64,000 nt of DNA from the NCBI GenBank assembly GCA_946965045.2, contig OX337242.1, forward strand, positions 2,666,001-2,730,000, given 5' to 3'. Below the pieces are notes generated by a model. It saw only the letters and a list, made by a program, of their open reading frames with translations, did no database searches and was not told where the DNA came from. The DNA comes from Epithemia pelagica. Taxonomy: Eukaryota; Bacillariophyta; Bacillariophyceae; Surirellales; Surirellaceae. Numbering within the stretch: position 1 is the stretch's first letter; every line of letters starts with the position of its first letter. Both the position numbers and the translations under genes were made by a program. Shown piece after piece: positions 31,644-43,900 of this stretch.

Positions 31644-34600
31644 TCACCAACCAAGGACCCGTTTGCGTAGCCGCCTTAGTACATCCACTGCAAGTGGTTT
31701 GGTGAGATAGTCCGCCAATTGGTTTGTTGTGTCTACCGCATGTATGGATATCTTCCCTTCTTCCACGTAGGATCGGAAGTGGTGCAACTTGACATTGAGA
31801 TGTTTGGTGCGTGGTCTGAATTTGTATACTTGCGCCATCTCCAATGACCGCTGTTGTCTTCGAATACCTTACAATGCACTTCCGCCTTGGTGGTGTGGAT
31901 TTGGATTTGTTGCTCCTTCATCTCTTCTAGGAGTCGCATGAGTGGTATTGCGGCTCTGAGGGTGTACGATAGTCCCGTTTACTCGCTCTCCGTCGAACTC
32001 AGTGCGATTTCTGTCTGGAGCTGTGACTTCCATATGACAGGGCAGCCCATATAACGGATTATGTATCCGTGACGCGAGCGCGCTGTGTCCCTGTCTGTGC
32101 TTGCCGTCTCCTTATTCCAGTTCCCCGCGAAGTCAGCGTCGACGTACACTTCCAGTCCCAGTGCTGGGTTTGGGTGGAATGTCATTCCCTGCTCTCGAGT
32201 CCCTTTCAGGTATCTCGCTATCCATCGTACTGCTTCGCCTTGTGGTTTGCGTGGGTTTGACGCAAAGCGAGCGCATTGATGTGTCGCGTATGAGATGTCG
32301 CTCCTGAAACCTGCTTCCAGATAGTTCAACATCCCTACTATTGAGCGGTAATTGAATGACTCGTCGAAAGCCGGCTCGTCAAGGTGGCGATGCAAGATCT
32401 TTGATGACGCCATGGGATTGTCTTTTGTGGTTGTGTTGTCCTTGAAGTGAAGGGCCTGCAGTATCTTTTGGATAAGATGCGGCTGTGCGAATGTGATTCG
32501 TCCATCAGCATGTTTGGTGATGTTTACACCGAGGAAATCCTTAATGTTGCCTTCCACAGTGATGTTAAGCTTTGCCGCTTTGAGGTCGGCGATTACTTGA
32601 TCAATCTCCTGTTTGTCCGGCCCACATAGGATGCTGCCGTCTAAGTACAGTACATACACCACTGAACCACGGTAGAATACACATCCGTCTATGGTTGACT
32701 TGGTGAAGCCCACATCCTGTACCAGTCTCCTCGATAGGTGTTGGCACCATACTCTCCCGGCCTGTTTTTGGCCATACAAGTTGGCGTGGAGCTGGAGGGC
32801 GTAGTCCGTTTTGGATTTGCCTTTTTCCAGTTCATAGCCCCGGGGAATCTCCATATAGACCTCCCGTTCTACTGGCGCCTGTGGATATGCCAGTACGTAG
32901 TCTATTTGCGTCGTGTGCCAGTTGAAGGCCGACACCAATGCTAGCACGAGGCGAATTGATGCCCAGTTGGCCACGGGTGCATACGTTTGGTCGTAATCAC
33001 GCCCTTTCTCCATACGTGATCCGTCGAAGTTCAGCCTTGCCTTGTGTGCTTTTATGTCTCGTGTGATGATGTCGCGTTTTCGTTTCATCTGCCACACTGC
33101 TTTGAAGATTTTGGTCCCTTTGGGGACCTTGCTCCGGTGCACAATCGAGAAGTTCCCATCCTCCATCTGTCGGTCCATTTCCTTTTGTCGGTCCATTTCC
33201 TTTTGCATCCCCTGCACGAACTGGGCGCTGTCTTCCTGCGCCATCGCCTAGTGATGATACATTGTATCGGGGTCGGAAATTGCCGCCTTGAAGGCTATCG
33301 GGTTCAGCTTTGATTGTTGCTTTGTGGTTTTCTTTCGTTTCTTTCTCTCTTTTGCTCGCTGTTGCGCGGCCTCGTTCTTGATCATGGTCTTGTAGGCCAG
33401 TAGCCCGTCCTCGGCCACCATGTCATCTTGAGGGCAGAGGGTGGTGTATGTGAATATTTCGCCCGGGATCGTTTCCTCGTCCTCTGTTTCGGCGCTCATC
33501 ACCTCGATGAGTCGTTGTGTGGGCTTCCTGATCCTTCCGGATCTGGTACGAATGGTTGGTGTCTGGGGAGGAGCACTCGCTTCTCCCTCTGACTTTGCAC
33601 TTCTCTCCCTTCCTGGCTAGTCGCTGGAGTCTGTTGTGCGTTTTCAAGTTGTTCCATGGTTAGGTCTCCCTCTTGCGGCAGCGTCCCGTCCTGCATTGGG
33701 TCATAATCCTTTCGTCGTTGTTGTTGAGTGTTTGTTTTGCGCGTTCCCAGTTCCAATCCAGGCACGGCTCCCTCTTGCCGCCGGCTTCTCTTTGCCGTCT
33801 TCCTTCGTTTGGGTTGCTGGTCCTTATTCCCATTCGCCTTTCCTGTCGCCGTCTTGAAGAACGTGCTGACTTGCCAGTTCGCTTCGACCTTTTCTTGCTT
33901 CATCGTATCGAATCCTTTGTCGAACCGTACGTGAAACTGTGGGCTCACGTGTCCTGTGTGTCGATGCAACACAAGGGCCACGTTTCGGTTGTGGATTGGG
34001 GATTGGCCTAGGTAGATGCAAATTTGTGCCCTTTCCTTCCACTTGTGGTGCGGTTTTCCGGATTGCAGCGCCTCACTCAACACGTAAACTGGACAGCCGA
34101 ATGGTTTCCAGTGTTTTTGATTGATGTTGACGGGCGTCTGTGCCAAAAGTTGGATTGGTGCTTGCTTTGATAAATGCTGCATGTTCGGTGAGTTGTTGAT
34201 GCAGAGATTCGCTTGGCGCAGTGCGTACGGCCATAAATGTGCCGAGATTGCCTCTGGCCAGCGCTTGTGTGCGTGCATCAGCATTGTCCGTGCCATCTCT
34301 TGTAGCTCTCGAATCCGTCGTTCCGCCTTTCCGTTGGCGTGGTGTGCTCCGACTGCTGCAAACGTGAGTTCTTGTCCGTCCCTCTCGCAGCACTGGACCC
34401 ACGCCTTCGCCTTGAAAATTCCATTGTCCGCGTGGTATGCCTCGATCTTGATACCACGATTGAGTGCGTATCGCTCGAAGGCATTCTTTCCCTGGATTGT
34501 TTCGGCTGCCGTTGCTGTACGTTGCAGGTACACGAATCCGAGGGACGTTGCTTGGTCCACATAGACCGTTGCGTAGTTGTACCTCTGTTTTGTGAGGAAG

Positions 34601-36048
34601 CCCGTCATTTGGGCAATTAGTCCCGGGGTAGGAGACACGAGTTGGTCCACTGATACCACCTGGCCTGGCCTGGTTGGTTTTACCTCGGCCTCCCTGTCTC
34701 GGACTGTCTTCGATCGCCATGGCCTCTTTGTTGCTTTGGCGTATCCACATGCTGAGCATACTGGAACGTGACACTTTGCCAGCCGTCTTGGCAGCTGTCC
34801 GTCCTTGGCCATCTGTTGGAGCTTTGGAAATGGTAGGTGTCCAAAGTCGTAGTGGCACCTCAGTAGCTCGGCTTCCGCTGATGGGACCCGTTCCTCCTCA
34901 TCTGGGATGATGTCGGGTGTCTCCTCGAGTGTCGCTGCGTCTTTGGCGTTGATGTCGAACGTCCTGGGTGCCGGCGCTTCTCCATCTGCCGTGATTGGCT
35001 CCGACTCGTTCGGTTGTATGGCGCTGTGCCAGACTGGTGGCGGCGCTTCGTTTTCGGGTTCGATATCGTCGTTCTCCGATCCATCCTCGTCGTCCGAGAT
35101 TATGGATGGTTTTACTTCGATGTCGTTTTCCGTCAGTGGGTTGTTGTCGTACTCGGGGTCGTCTGTTCCGGCACACTTGCAGTACTGGTGGTACTTGTCG
35201 TATCCGCTCGCGAGACTGAACGTCGCCACGTTGTTGCCATATGACTCGATCGGGATCGTCCAGCGTGACTTCCGGTTGTTCCAAAAGAGGACGACTTCTG
35301 TTCCTGTGGTCGTCTCGCCTGCTCCTCCCCGTTTGTCGACGTTGTTGCGTGTTTGTACCCAGTGCTGCGGGCTCAGCAGTCGCACTCCTCCTTCTGGCAC
35401 GTAATACGAATTCGGTATGGTCATGTGGTGGACTTCGCCTTGATCGTCCTCCCATTTCCAATGAATTGTGCATTGCCACACGTTGAAAGTCCTCGTTCCA
35501 CCGAAGCCTTTGATTGCTCTTTTGCATGGGGTGATTGATCCTGGTATGTCTTCTCGCTTGTGCGTAATACATCCGGAACATCGATTGTCTATGCCAACCA
35601 TGCGCGAGTCTGAGTCAAAGGGTGCGCATTGTCTTGCGCTGCATTTGGCTGCCATGGCAAATATGGCTGCCATGCACTGTCGTTTTCGGTTGGAGCTTTT
35701 CATTCGCGTGTGTTTTCGGTGGTGTGCTTTTGCTTTGGTGTGGATCCTGTTGTCCAGCCATTCTGCTGCCGTTTCGGTTCCTCTCCCGATGTAGTGGAGT
35801 ATTTTCGACATCCATGCTTGTGCTGCCATGGTATTTTCGCTGTCCTCATCCTCGTTCCGTTCGACGATGGTTACTGCTGCGAGTATCATGTATTGGAGCA
35901 GTAGCTGGAGTGTCGTTAGGATGGTGCTTGCTGCTCTCTCTATGAGGATCGTGGCCACGATGTCTATGGCGGCTATGAAGGAGAGGGTGGAGTAGATGTT
36001 AACATAGATGGTTAATACATTTACTTTGGCCCACTCTCTCCATAACCG
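31644..36048 (-). pseudogene. pol: Copia pol remnant (protease, integrase, RT, RNase H)
   Basis: Reads in the gag frame directly after the gag UGA. Protease has VGIDNRCSGCIT; integrase has AYHADNGIF and GKAERRIREL with its D/D/E residues. RT has ARLNFDGSRMEKG, YAPVANWASIR and LHANLYGQKQAGRVW; RNase H has YVDADFAGNW and ALSSTESE. Lesions: a frame change near 33550-33650; a TAG at 33248-33250 where the 59320 relative has Glu; RT motif YLDG in place of YVDD (32637-32648); a TAA at 31979-31981; and a frame change near 31850. It cannot make active RT, so any movement would need enzymes from another copy. Confidence 0.9.
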
Positions 36049-37560
36049 TCATTCGTAGTCCGAGTCTTCTTGTTCTTCGATGAGCGTCTCGTGTGCCGCT
36101 GCCAGCTTGAGCGCCCCATCCTTGGTCTTCTTTTCCTTCTGTCCTTCCTTCTTGGAGGAGTCCTTCTTTGCCGCGTATTCTTGGCATTCGGACGGCTTGT
36201 GGGTCCTCCAGCGTCCGTCACACTTGCCCTTGGTTTCACTGGAGCACCAATACCATTTGGTGCCATTCCATGTCCGGAACTTGTGCATTTTGTCCGCCTT
36301 CGGTTTCTCGTTATTTTTGAGCCACGCTGGTTTCTCCGGTTTCGTTGGGGCTCCATGTTTGTCGTTGCTCGATTTCTTTGCTGAGCCTTACTTCTTGCTC
36401 TCGAATTTTGTGCCCTTTGACGGTGCTCGTTTCTTCAGCGATTGCACCTCCGCTTGTAGGGCTAGCACTTCCTTCTGGTGCTGCGTGGGTTGCTTCCACT
36501 CGTCCCTCGTGACTTGTTTCTTGTAAAAGTTCACTGCCTTGATCATTAAATTGCGTGCTGCGGTGATGGTCGCTGTCCCATCCTCGTATCCGTCTTCCAC
36601 TTGTTGGATGTACGCTGCGAATCGCTCGTCGTTGACGGCCTTGTATCCCTTGAAGAGATTGACGATCAGGTCTGACGATGCTTGTCCGCGCGATGATAGG
36701 CCGTCCACTTGACTCTGAACATACGCATTGAATGCGATAATGTCACTGCCGTTAGTTTCGATGTACTTGTCAAGGCTGGACAAGTTGAGTCGCAGTGTCG
36801 AGACTGTGGCGTGGGAGTCAAGGTAGCTCTCTCGTACCACTACCTTGAATAGGCAGCCTCCCGCGTCCAGGCCATTCACTTGAGTCTGCTCCTTCCAGAT
36901 TTGGATTCGCTGAATTCCTGTTGGTGACAGGGAATTCATGATCAAGTCATAGAGCATCTTGGAGCCTTGGCTTTTTCGACTGTTCCCTGCGATGAAGGAT
37001 TGCTCCCATGCCGTTACATGGGCCAGAGTCACCCTCCCGTAGTCGTTGATGAGGTCGACTTGGTTTGCTCCTGGTGTTGCGAGGTCCAGTGGGACCTTTG
37101 CGTTTGATCCATCCTCCAACATTCCCAAATCTTGTGTCCGAGTATTCAGCAGGTTGATGAATAGTTGGAACCGACTCGGTTCCACATCAAACTTTTCGTC
37201 CGTACTAAACAAGGAGCGAGTGGCTTGCTCGCAGTATTTTCGGCCTTGTTTGGTACTGAAATCAAGTTGCTGTCCGATTCCGGCTCGGAGTGGGGTCCTT
37301 AGGAATGGTCCTGGTCCTCCTCCTCCTGGTGCTCCGCCTCCTGCGCCCCCTGCTGCTACAGCAGCGGCAGCTGCATTCGCGGCGGCGTTCGCAATGGCTT
37401 GCTGGATTGCTTGCGTGGCTGCTCCCAATGCTCCCACGATTGCAGCTGCTACGGCTCCTAGTGGTGCTGGTCCTCCGCCTCCGCCTCCGCCTTCTGGTGG
37501 TGCTCCATCACCATCACCACCGCCACTTCCTGGTGCAGCAGCGCCGTCTCTGCCGTCCAT
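36049..37560 (-). pseudogene. gag: Copia gag with an internal stop
   Basis: ATG at 37560. The first 390 codons give a Gly/Pro/Ala-rich leader, then FLRTPLRAGIGQQLDFSTKQ and FSTDEKFDVEP, and a helical core. An in-frame TAA at 36388-36390 interrupts it. The frame continues with a cysteine-rich motif (WYWCSSETKGKC ... RTHKPSEC) to a terminal UGA at 36049-36051. The gag at 59547-60950 aligns throughout without the internal stop, so TAA is a lesion here. The Cys/His motif is C-x7-C-x6-H-x4-C, a variant zinc knuckle that would bind RNA. Confidence 0.88.
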
Positions 37561-37627
37561 TCTTGCTTGCCTGCGAGTCCGTATCTTGTAATACCCTTGT
37601 AGTTCCCTTCAAATCCTGGTTTCGTTA

Positions 37628-37641
37628 GCGCAGAGGAAGCG
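37628..37641 (-). other. Primer-binding site of the 31395 Copia element
   Basis: On the minus strand CGCTTCCTCTGCGC follows the 5' LTR directly. The same 14 bases sit at 59461-59474, upstream of the related gag. Its complement GCGCAGAGGAAGCG resembles the D-arm to anticodon-stem part of eukaryotic initiator tRNA-Met and does not match a tRNA 3' end. Confidence 0.65.
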
Positions 37642-37853
37642 TGTTGAAATCCAACTGTCGTCTCCGTAAAGCTGGATGGGCTAAAAGGGATGAACTTAAA
37701 AGGGGAAAAGAGTATTATAACGTTACGTTGACGGCGTCCCTTGACGATGTGTTGGTGCGTAATTGGTAGGGTATGTCAGGCGGAAAGTGCCCTTTGATGA
37801 CGTGTGCGTCCGGGGGATGTCCCCGAAGCACCGGGTGACCCAATATCTTCACA
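37642..37853 (-). repeat. 5' LTR of the 31395 Copia element
   Basis: 212 bp; identical to 31395-31606 apart from three transitions. It holds the element promoter by analogy with other LTR elements. Confidence 0.95.
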
Positions 37854-38758
37854 TGCTGCTGCTGTTAGGGCGGTGTCGGCTGCGTCGGCTGCACGGTTGG
37901 CAGACAACAAGAGCAAGAAAAACAACCACAACAACAACAAGAAAAAAGTCAAGAACTCCTATCGTTTCGCAGCAACTCTTCCACTACCTAGTATTACTAC
38001 TACCTACAGGTAGGACGGCGGAACCACACATTCCAAATGGCCCATTATTGGGGTTCGTGTGGGCCAACTCTCCTCTACTACCTAGGAAAGAAGTTGTTCT
38101 GGTTTGTAGAATTCCGTCAGTACACGCTCTAGAAGAGCCACAATCGATTACCAACTGATACCAAGGTTCTCCACGGGTCAGAGAACAAAGGAAACCCAAG
38201 GGTTCTATCGTAGGGATAGTCAGGACACTGAAGACGTGATGATATGGTAATGTTAATGATTGTGAGCTTACTACTAGGTTTGGTGTGTGAGGTTTCCATT
38301 CTTGTTGTCGATCGTGTGAAATAGGTTCTTGGCGGTGATAGGACTGGAATGGTTGGAGTTGATGTATGTGAGGTATATAACATGTATATGTGTTTGTATA
38401 TCATATACAGCCTCAACGATTCTTGGCTAAAGTTGGTATATGTAGTTTTGTTGGCGCGTCCTTGTTTGCAATCTTGAAATAGTGGGAACGATGATATGGT
38501 CTCGCGTGATCGTGATTCGTGCCTTGTGTACTTAGACCGTTGGGTCGGATACATGTTCGCCACGCTCGGATAGTTCTTGCGCGCGTCTTGACGAATTTGG
38601 GCGCGCACGCTTACGGCATAGGTCAGGCTCGGATGTTCAACGGATGATCGTCCGTTGATGGGATATCAAGACCAAAGTTGATTCTTGATAGCACGTTCGT
38701 CAATCTGTTCTCACTTTTTGGTATATGCGACCGAAATATAGGTTGAGCTAGCGCGAAG
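37854..38758. other. Non-coding stretch between two Copia elements
   Basis: Starts with the other half of the CTG run split by the 31395 insertion, followed by A-rich sequence and GTAG/CTAC palindromes near 37985-38012. The part next to 38758 should contain the 3' end of the second Copia, but I could not match an LTR to the right side of that element. No gene seen. Confidence 0.4.
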
Positions 38759-40996
38759 CTAGGTATGAAGTGTGGATGTAGGTGATGTAGGTGATGTAGG
38801 TGATGTTTGAAGCCACGGGACTCGACTAACCGATGAGGTGCCGAACCTAACCGATGATTTTCGGTGAGATTTCTTCTGCTCCCCACAGCTCGTTGGTTCA
38901 GCCTTGTCATCGCTGGATTCGTAGAGATCTTGAACTTCTCCTCTCCAAAACAATAGGGGCTTGAGTAGAGGCCAAATGGTTGCAAACTCCCAATGCTTGC
39001 TGAGGATGTCGGCAGGGTTGGTCTTCCCATCCTTCCAATAGAATGTAACGTATTGCGCTGCTATCGCTTCTCGTACCCGGTGATATGAAAGGAGATGATG
39101 TCTCTTGGACAAAATAGAATGAGGCATTGTTGCGTTAACAACCACAGATCGATTGTCTCCAAACAGATAACTGCGATCCCTGATTGGTACTCCAAGGTAA
39201 CGAAGTGAATGCCGTAATTCAGTAATTTGGTCGACTGCTGTCCTTGCTGCCACAAATTCTGATCCATATGTTGCCGTTTCCACAGTGCTCTGTTGTTTGC
39301 TGTACCAATCAATTGGTGTCCCATTCAAGAGATGCAGGATGGCTGTTACAGACTTTCCTGTGATCATGTCGTGCATAAGGTTAGCATCAACATAGTGCGT
39401 TGTCGTCACATATCGTCCAAGTGGTTCTGGGCAATCATGAGGGATGTATTCCTTGGCATCTGAATAGACCGTACGACTCCAATCAAAGTCTTGACTTGGA
39501 ATGCTTGAGAAATCGGGCTCTCCGATTCGGAATCTGATTGCACCATCAGAAAGATTGAAAAGGTATCCATAGATGCGTTTAGCTCTGTTGAGATGTCCCT
39601 GTCTTGGAGCTGCGCGGAACCTGGAAAGGGTCATCGTAGCAGTAAAAACATCAAAGCGACCAATCGTAATCACCCACTGAAGCTGTCCAATCAAGGTCTG
39701 GAAGTGCTGTGTACCTTCTTCATCAAGGAGTTTGGTGTCGTCCAATTCCGGGTGATCACCAGCAATGAGAGGGGTTTTAGCCTTCTTGGGTTTCTCTTTG
39801 AAGATACGTTCGAAGGTGTCCATCATTTTGCTAATGTATCGGCGTGGATCAGAGACTAGGGTTCCGTCAGGGTCCTTGGTGTACCGGCATCCCAGGTGAT
39901 AGTCAATAGGTCCATCTCCCTTAAGCTTGAAGTTGTACTTTTCCTTGAAGACTTTGCAAATGTTTCCAGGGTCAGTAGCTATGATGGCTAAGTCATCCAC
40001 ATATACGGCGATGTATTCGTAGCAATCCTCCCCAGGTGCTTTTCTCATCCAAATGTCAGGATCTGCCTTGCTTGGTGAGAAACCCATATCGGTGAGGACG
40101 TCAAAAAGGACATCATGCCATCGTGCGCCTGAAGATTTGAGACCATAGATGGCCTTGTAGATGATGAGGATGTGACCTTCTAGCTCCTTGAACTCGGGTC
40201 CTGCCACAATATATAACTTCTCCCCAGTCAATGCTTCAAGATACGCATTCCCAATGTCTGCTCCCCATACTTCTAGATCGTTCAGAGATCCAAGGAATTA
40301 AGCAATTCGTAGGTTGCGAATAGAAACAACTCCAGAGTAGATTGTTTCCACAGGTTCCTTCGTCAAGTGTCCATCTGCAACAAGTCGTGCCTTGTGCCAA
40401 CCATCATGTTTCACATCAAAAACGAGATGCACTCGAATCTTTTGATATCCCTCAGGTGCATTTGATACCTTGCCATTTGTGAAGATCGCCTTCCCATGGT
40501 CCTTGAATGTCTCATATGATTGTATCTGAGACAGTTCCAATTCAGTTGCGTCTTGCCACCTTGTGGTACCATTTTGTTTGTCATGATTGACAGCCTCGGC
40601 GTAATCTCGAGGGACTTGGAATCCAAACTTATACTTGACTGAGCGACGTACTTGTTTGATCCTTGATTGTTTTGCAGCACGTATCAGGCGTTTACTCGTC
40701 TTGACGTAGCGTTTCAGGTCTTTCCATCCTGGTTCGTTGAGGAGCCCATGCTTCTTTCCATATATGGCAACGGTGATTGGGTCGTCGTTGGCAATAAGGG
40801 AGAGTGGTTCATAGGTTGTCTCCCCAGTTTCCCAATCCACAAGCAAGTTATACTTACTCCCCTTATAATCCGGGTCGGTTGAAGACAGTGGGCCTTGATG
40901 TGCAATAACATCCCTGAAACGGAACAAATTATTTCCCGAGGTCTGCGCTTGATTGTCCCTCTCAATATACTCCATCAACTGGTTATAAGAGATCAT
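38759..40996 (-). pseudogene. pol: Reverse transcriptase-RNase H frame of the second Copia, one stop
   Basis: Starts at the ATG at 40996, which overlaps the stop of the upstream frame by four bases (ATGA). One in-frame TAA at 40298-40300 follows SIRNLRIA and precedes the conserved WGADIGNAYLEA. The remainder is open to 38759. RT has the intact catalytic YVDD (near 40000), YGLKSSGARWHD and PIDYHLGCRY; RNase H has YSDAKEY, YVDANL and ATYGSEFVAA. Apart from the stop it looks functional. A Thr/Ser/Pro repeat (SPTSPTSPTS) ends the protein. The frame differs from the gag-protease-integrase frame. Confidence 0.85.
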
Positions 40997-43900
40997 TTGC
41001 GGTAGATGTACTTGATGCGTTCTTCTTGCTTGAGTGATTCTTCATTAAGATCTACAACTCGTTTGACAACGCGTGCTCGATGACGCTCCCCATTTTCTTC
41101 AGTGTCGCATAGGAAAGTGCGTCCTATCATGTCTTCGTAATCGATTGTAGGCATTGGTTTGGATGGATCTTCACTTTTACTGCGAATGAAGACAGTGTCA
41201 GCCTGCTTATCAGTGTCATCTTTCGGAGACGTCTCCCCTGAAGGTCGATCCACACGAAGGTTGGGTGTAGTGGAAGCGACACGGCGAACAGCGGAACGGT
41301 AGAGGATATGGTTGTCAGCAGACAAAATCTTCCATGTAAAAGCATCACCAACGTTGTGAGCAAAACCAACCCAATGGCCAAGTTTCTCACTGGTCGAAGA
41401 AGGGTAGGGACCAGACGACGGTTCGGAGGGGTCAACACGATAGTAGACTTCATCCCAGAAGGGAAAGAACAGGAGGTGCGAAATGTCGGGAGGGTGACCG
41501 GTGAGAGCCTCAACAATAGGAGTACGTCCAGAGTGTGCATGTGAAGAAGAATGATTCAATAAGTCACAGACATATTCAAGGCAAAGTAACCAAACATTGG
41601 CCGGGCATCCAGTTGCATTCATGATAGCGTTCGTCATTCGTTTAACGGTCTGATAACGATTCTCGGCTTTGTTCTGATGCTGGTGGTATGGTTCAGAGCG
41701 ATACTCCCCGATGAGCAAGGTGCGAAGGATATCCTTAACCTTATGGGAAATGAGAGATGAACCCCCGTCACTAATGAGTGTCTCCATAACACCTCGCATG
41801 CGTATATTGTCTTGAAGAGTGTTCACAAATTGCTTGGTAGACTTGATACCGTAAATATCAGTGACAAGAGTATCGCGCCCAACAAAAATTTGAGCCACCT
41901 TTCCACCATGATCAACAGCAGGTGTATCAGAAAAGATCGAATCGGTAGCAACGGGTTCATGACGACGTGGTAGATTCAGGATAGGGTTGCGTGCCTTGAA
42001 ATGTTTCTTGAGAGTGTCACAGTCAAAAATCACATTAGCATGTCGTGTAGTATGCTTGAAAGTATTGGCAATAACTTCCTCGGATTGCCAACCAAAGAAG
42101 GGACGAAATTGTTTCCAATCATGTTCTTCCACAAAACGACGATGGACAGATGCATGTTGAAGGGTTGGGTCTTCACCATTAGCATCAGCATAGATAGAGA
42201 AATATGTGGTGTTGTCGGGTCCGTGGTCATAAGGAAGGTCAAGGAGGAGATTGAGATTGCAGACAACACGATCAGTGTACTCCCCATACGTGTCATATGG
42301 ATAACGTGCCATACTGCCATCGGTCGCAACCTGATGCCATGTAGTAGAAGCATCATGCTGTGGATCTGAATGAGTATGGTCAAGAACAGAGGGGTCCCAA
42401 GTAGATGGCGAAGTAAAGTTGATTTGCGGCAATCGGTCCATGTCATCATCAGAAGGAATACCTAATGAGTGGATAAAGGCAAGTCCATCCTTGATACATA
42501 GAGGTAAAGCACGTCCATCAAGGGTAGTGATACGTTGCTTTCCATCCACCTTGACAGAACGTTCATCCACAGATAGCCCATAATGTTCCAATTGACAAGG
42601 CGCATGTATAGACTGTCCTTTTCCATAGTATGCATATTCGTTGAAGGTGCCAACGATTGGTCCATCATTAGTTTCAAACTTGGCAGCACAAGTGACAATG
42701 GGGAGACCAGTAACTTCATGGTTGTCGATTCCCACAATCGTGATGTTACGACCTGTCTTGGAAAGTATACGCATATCAGCTCCGGCTAAACCACCATTGG
42801 CACCACGATCAATGAGTTGATTCCCAGTATAAGTCGACTTTCGAGAGAACATATATTGAGTCATGTGGACCTTCTGCTTGTGCTCATTCTGATTGAAACT
42901 AACTTTCTTACTCGTCTTGGATGCGGCATTGGATAGAACATTAGACAAATCAGAAGCTGGGTGATTGAGGTCGGTTGACGTCATTGCTTGATGGATGAGA
43001 TGGGTGGCTGGATCAGAATCATCCTGCGGATATGTGGGGTTGTCCAGGTCATCGAAAACATCTTGACCAGGGTCAGGATCAGGTTCAGGATCAATGTCAA
43101 GGGAGTGTTGCTGTACCTTTCTTGGACTCGGAGTAGAAGCTTGCACGTTCTTGTTATACTCAACAATTATCTTGCGAGCATCCTCAGGAAGTTTAAACCA
43201 TAGGTCACGAGGAAGACTGGCTTTTGGAGATGCCATGTTATCATCTTGGACATTGGTATTGTTTATCTGATATGCATCATCTTCCTGAAGGGATCCCTCA
43301 ATATCATGTTGTGTTTCGTGTTGCTCGTGTTGCTTGACACTACGACGACGACCAGTTGCAGAAGATTGCGTGACTTGATCATGGTCATATGCTGCGTCCA
43401 TCAAAATGGAGAAGTACGACTGATAACATAAAGACTTTGCTCCAGACTTTGTGTTGACGACGTTGTCCAAGATTTTAACTCTGCGAAGGTCAGGTACCTT
43501 GTCGACAGCTTGCATAAGAAACGTCATCCTGGTGTGATCAGGTATGCGATCAGAGAGATCAACAAGGTTATCGAGTAAACGTAGTTTGTCTTGGAAATGA
43601 AGCAAGAATTGACGTGATGATCCACGCCATGTATCATCGAGGCGAAGGTTGGAGATGTAATTGGTTAATCGTAAGACCTCTCGTTTTGCTAAGTCTGACT
43701 TCGTATGCAATGTGTGAAGCTTCTGTAACACTGCTCGTGCGTCTTTATCATGCTCATGTTCGCGAACATAAGCTCTTCCTTGATCAGTTTGGATGATGCG
43801 CACAAAGACGGAGTATAGGAAGATTTGCTGCTCTTGGAAAAGTTCTGTTGCATACGTATCATTTGTCGGCGGCTTGTATCGGAAGTCAAGAACATTAGAT

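Larger units (their letters stand above)
31395..37853 (-). mobile_element. Full-length but decayed Copia LTR retrotransposon
   Basis: Minus-strand element of 6459 bp with 212-bp LTRs at both ends. The internal order (5' to 3' on minus) is primer site, gag, protease-integrase, reverse transcriptase-RNase H. Integrase before reverse transcriptase marks it as Copia. It sits inside a CTG trinucleotide run, so the target duplication cannot be read. The coding part carries several inactivating lesions although the LTRs differ at only three positions. It is closely related to the element at 59320. Confidence 0.95.

Noticed and set aside
31390-37860. 5-bp target duplication of the 31395 Copia element
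   Set aside because: Both flanks are CTG repeats, so any apparent duplication is uninformative.
38135-38165. TGGTATCAG on the minus strand, resembling a primer site for a tRNA 3' end
   Set aside because: It lies downstream of the second Copia coding region on the wrong side for that element, the match is only nine bases, and no LTR adjoins it.
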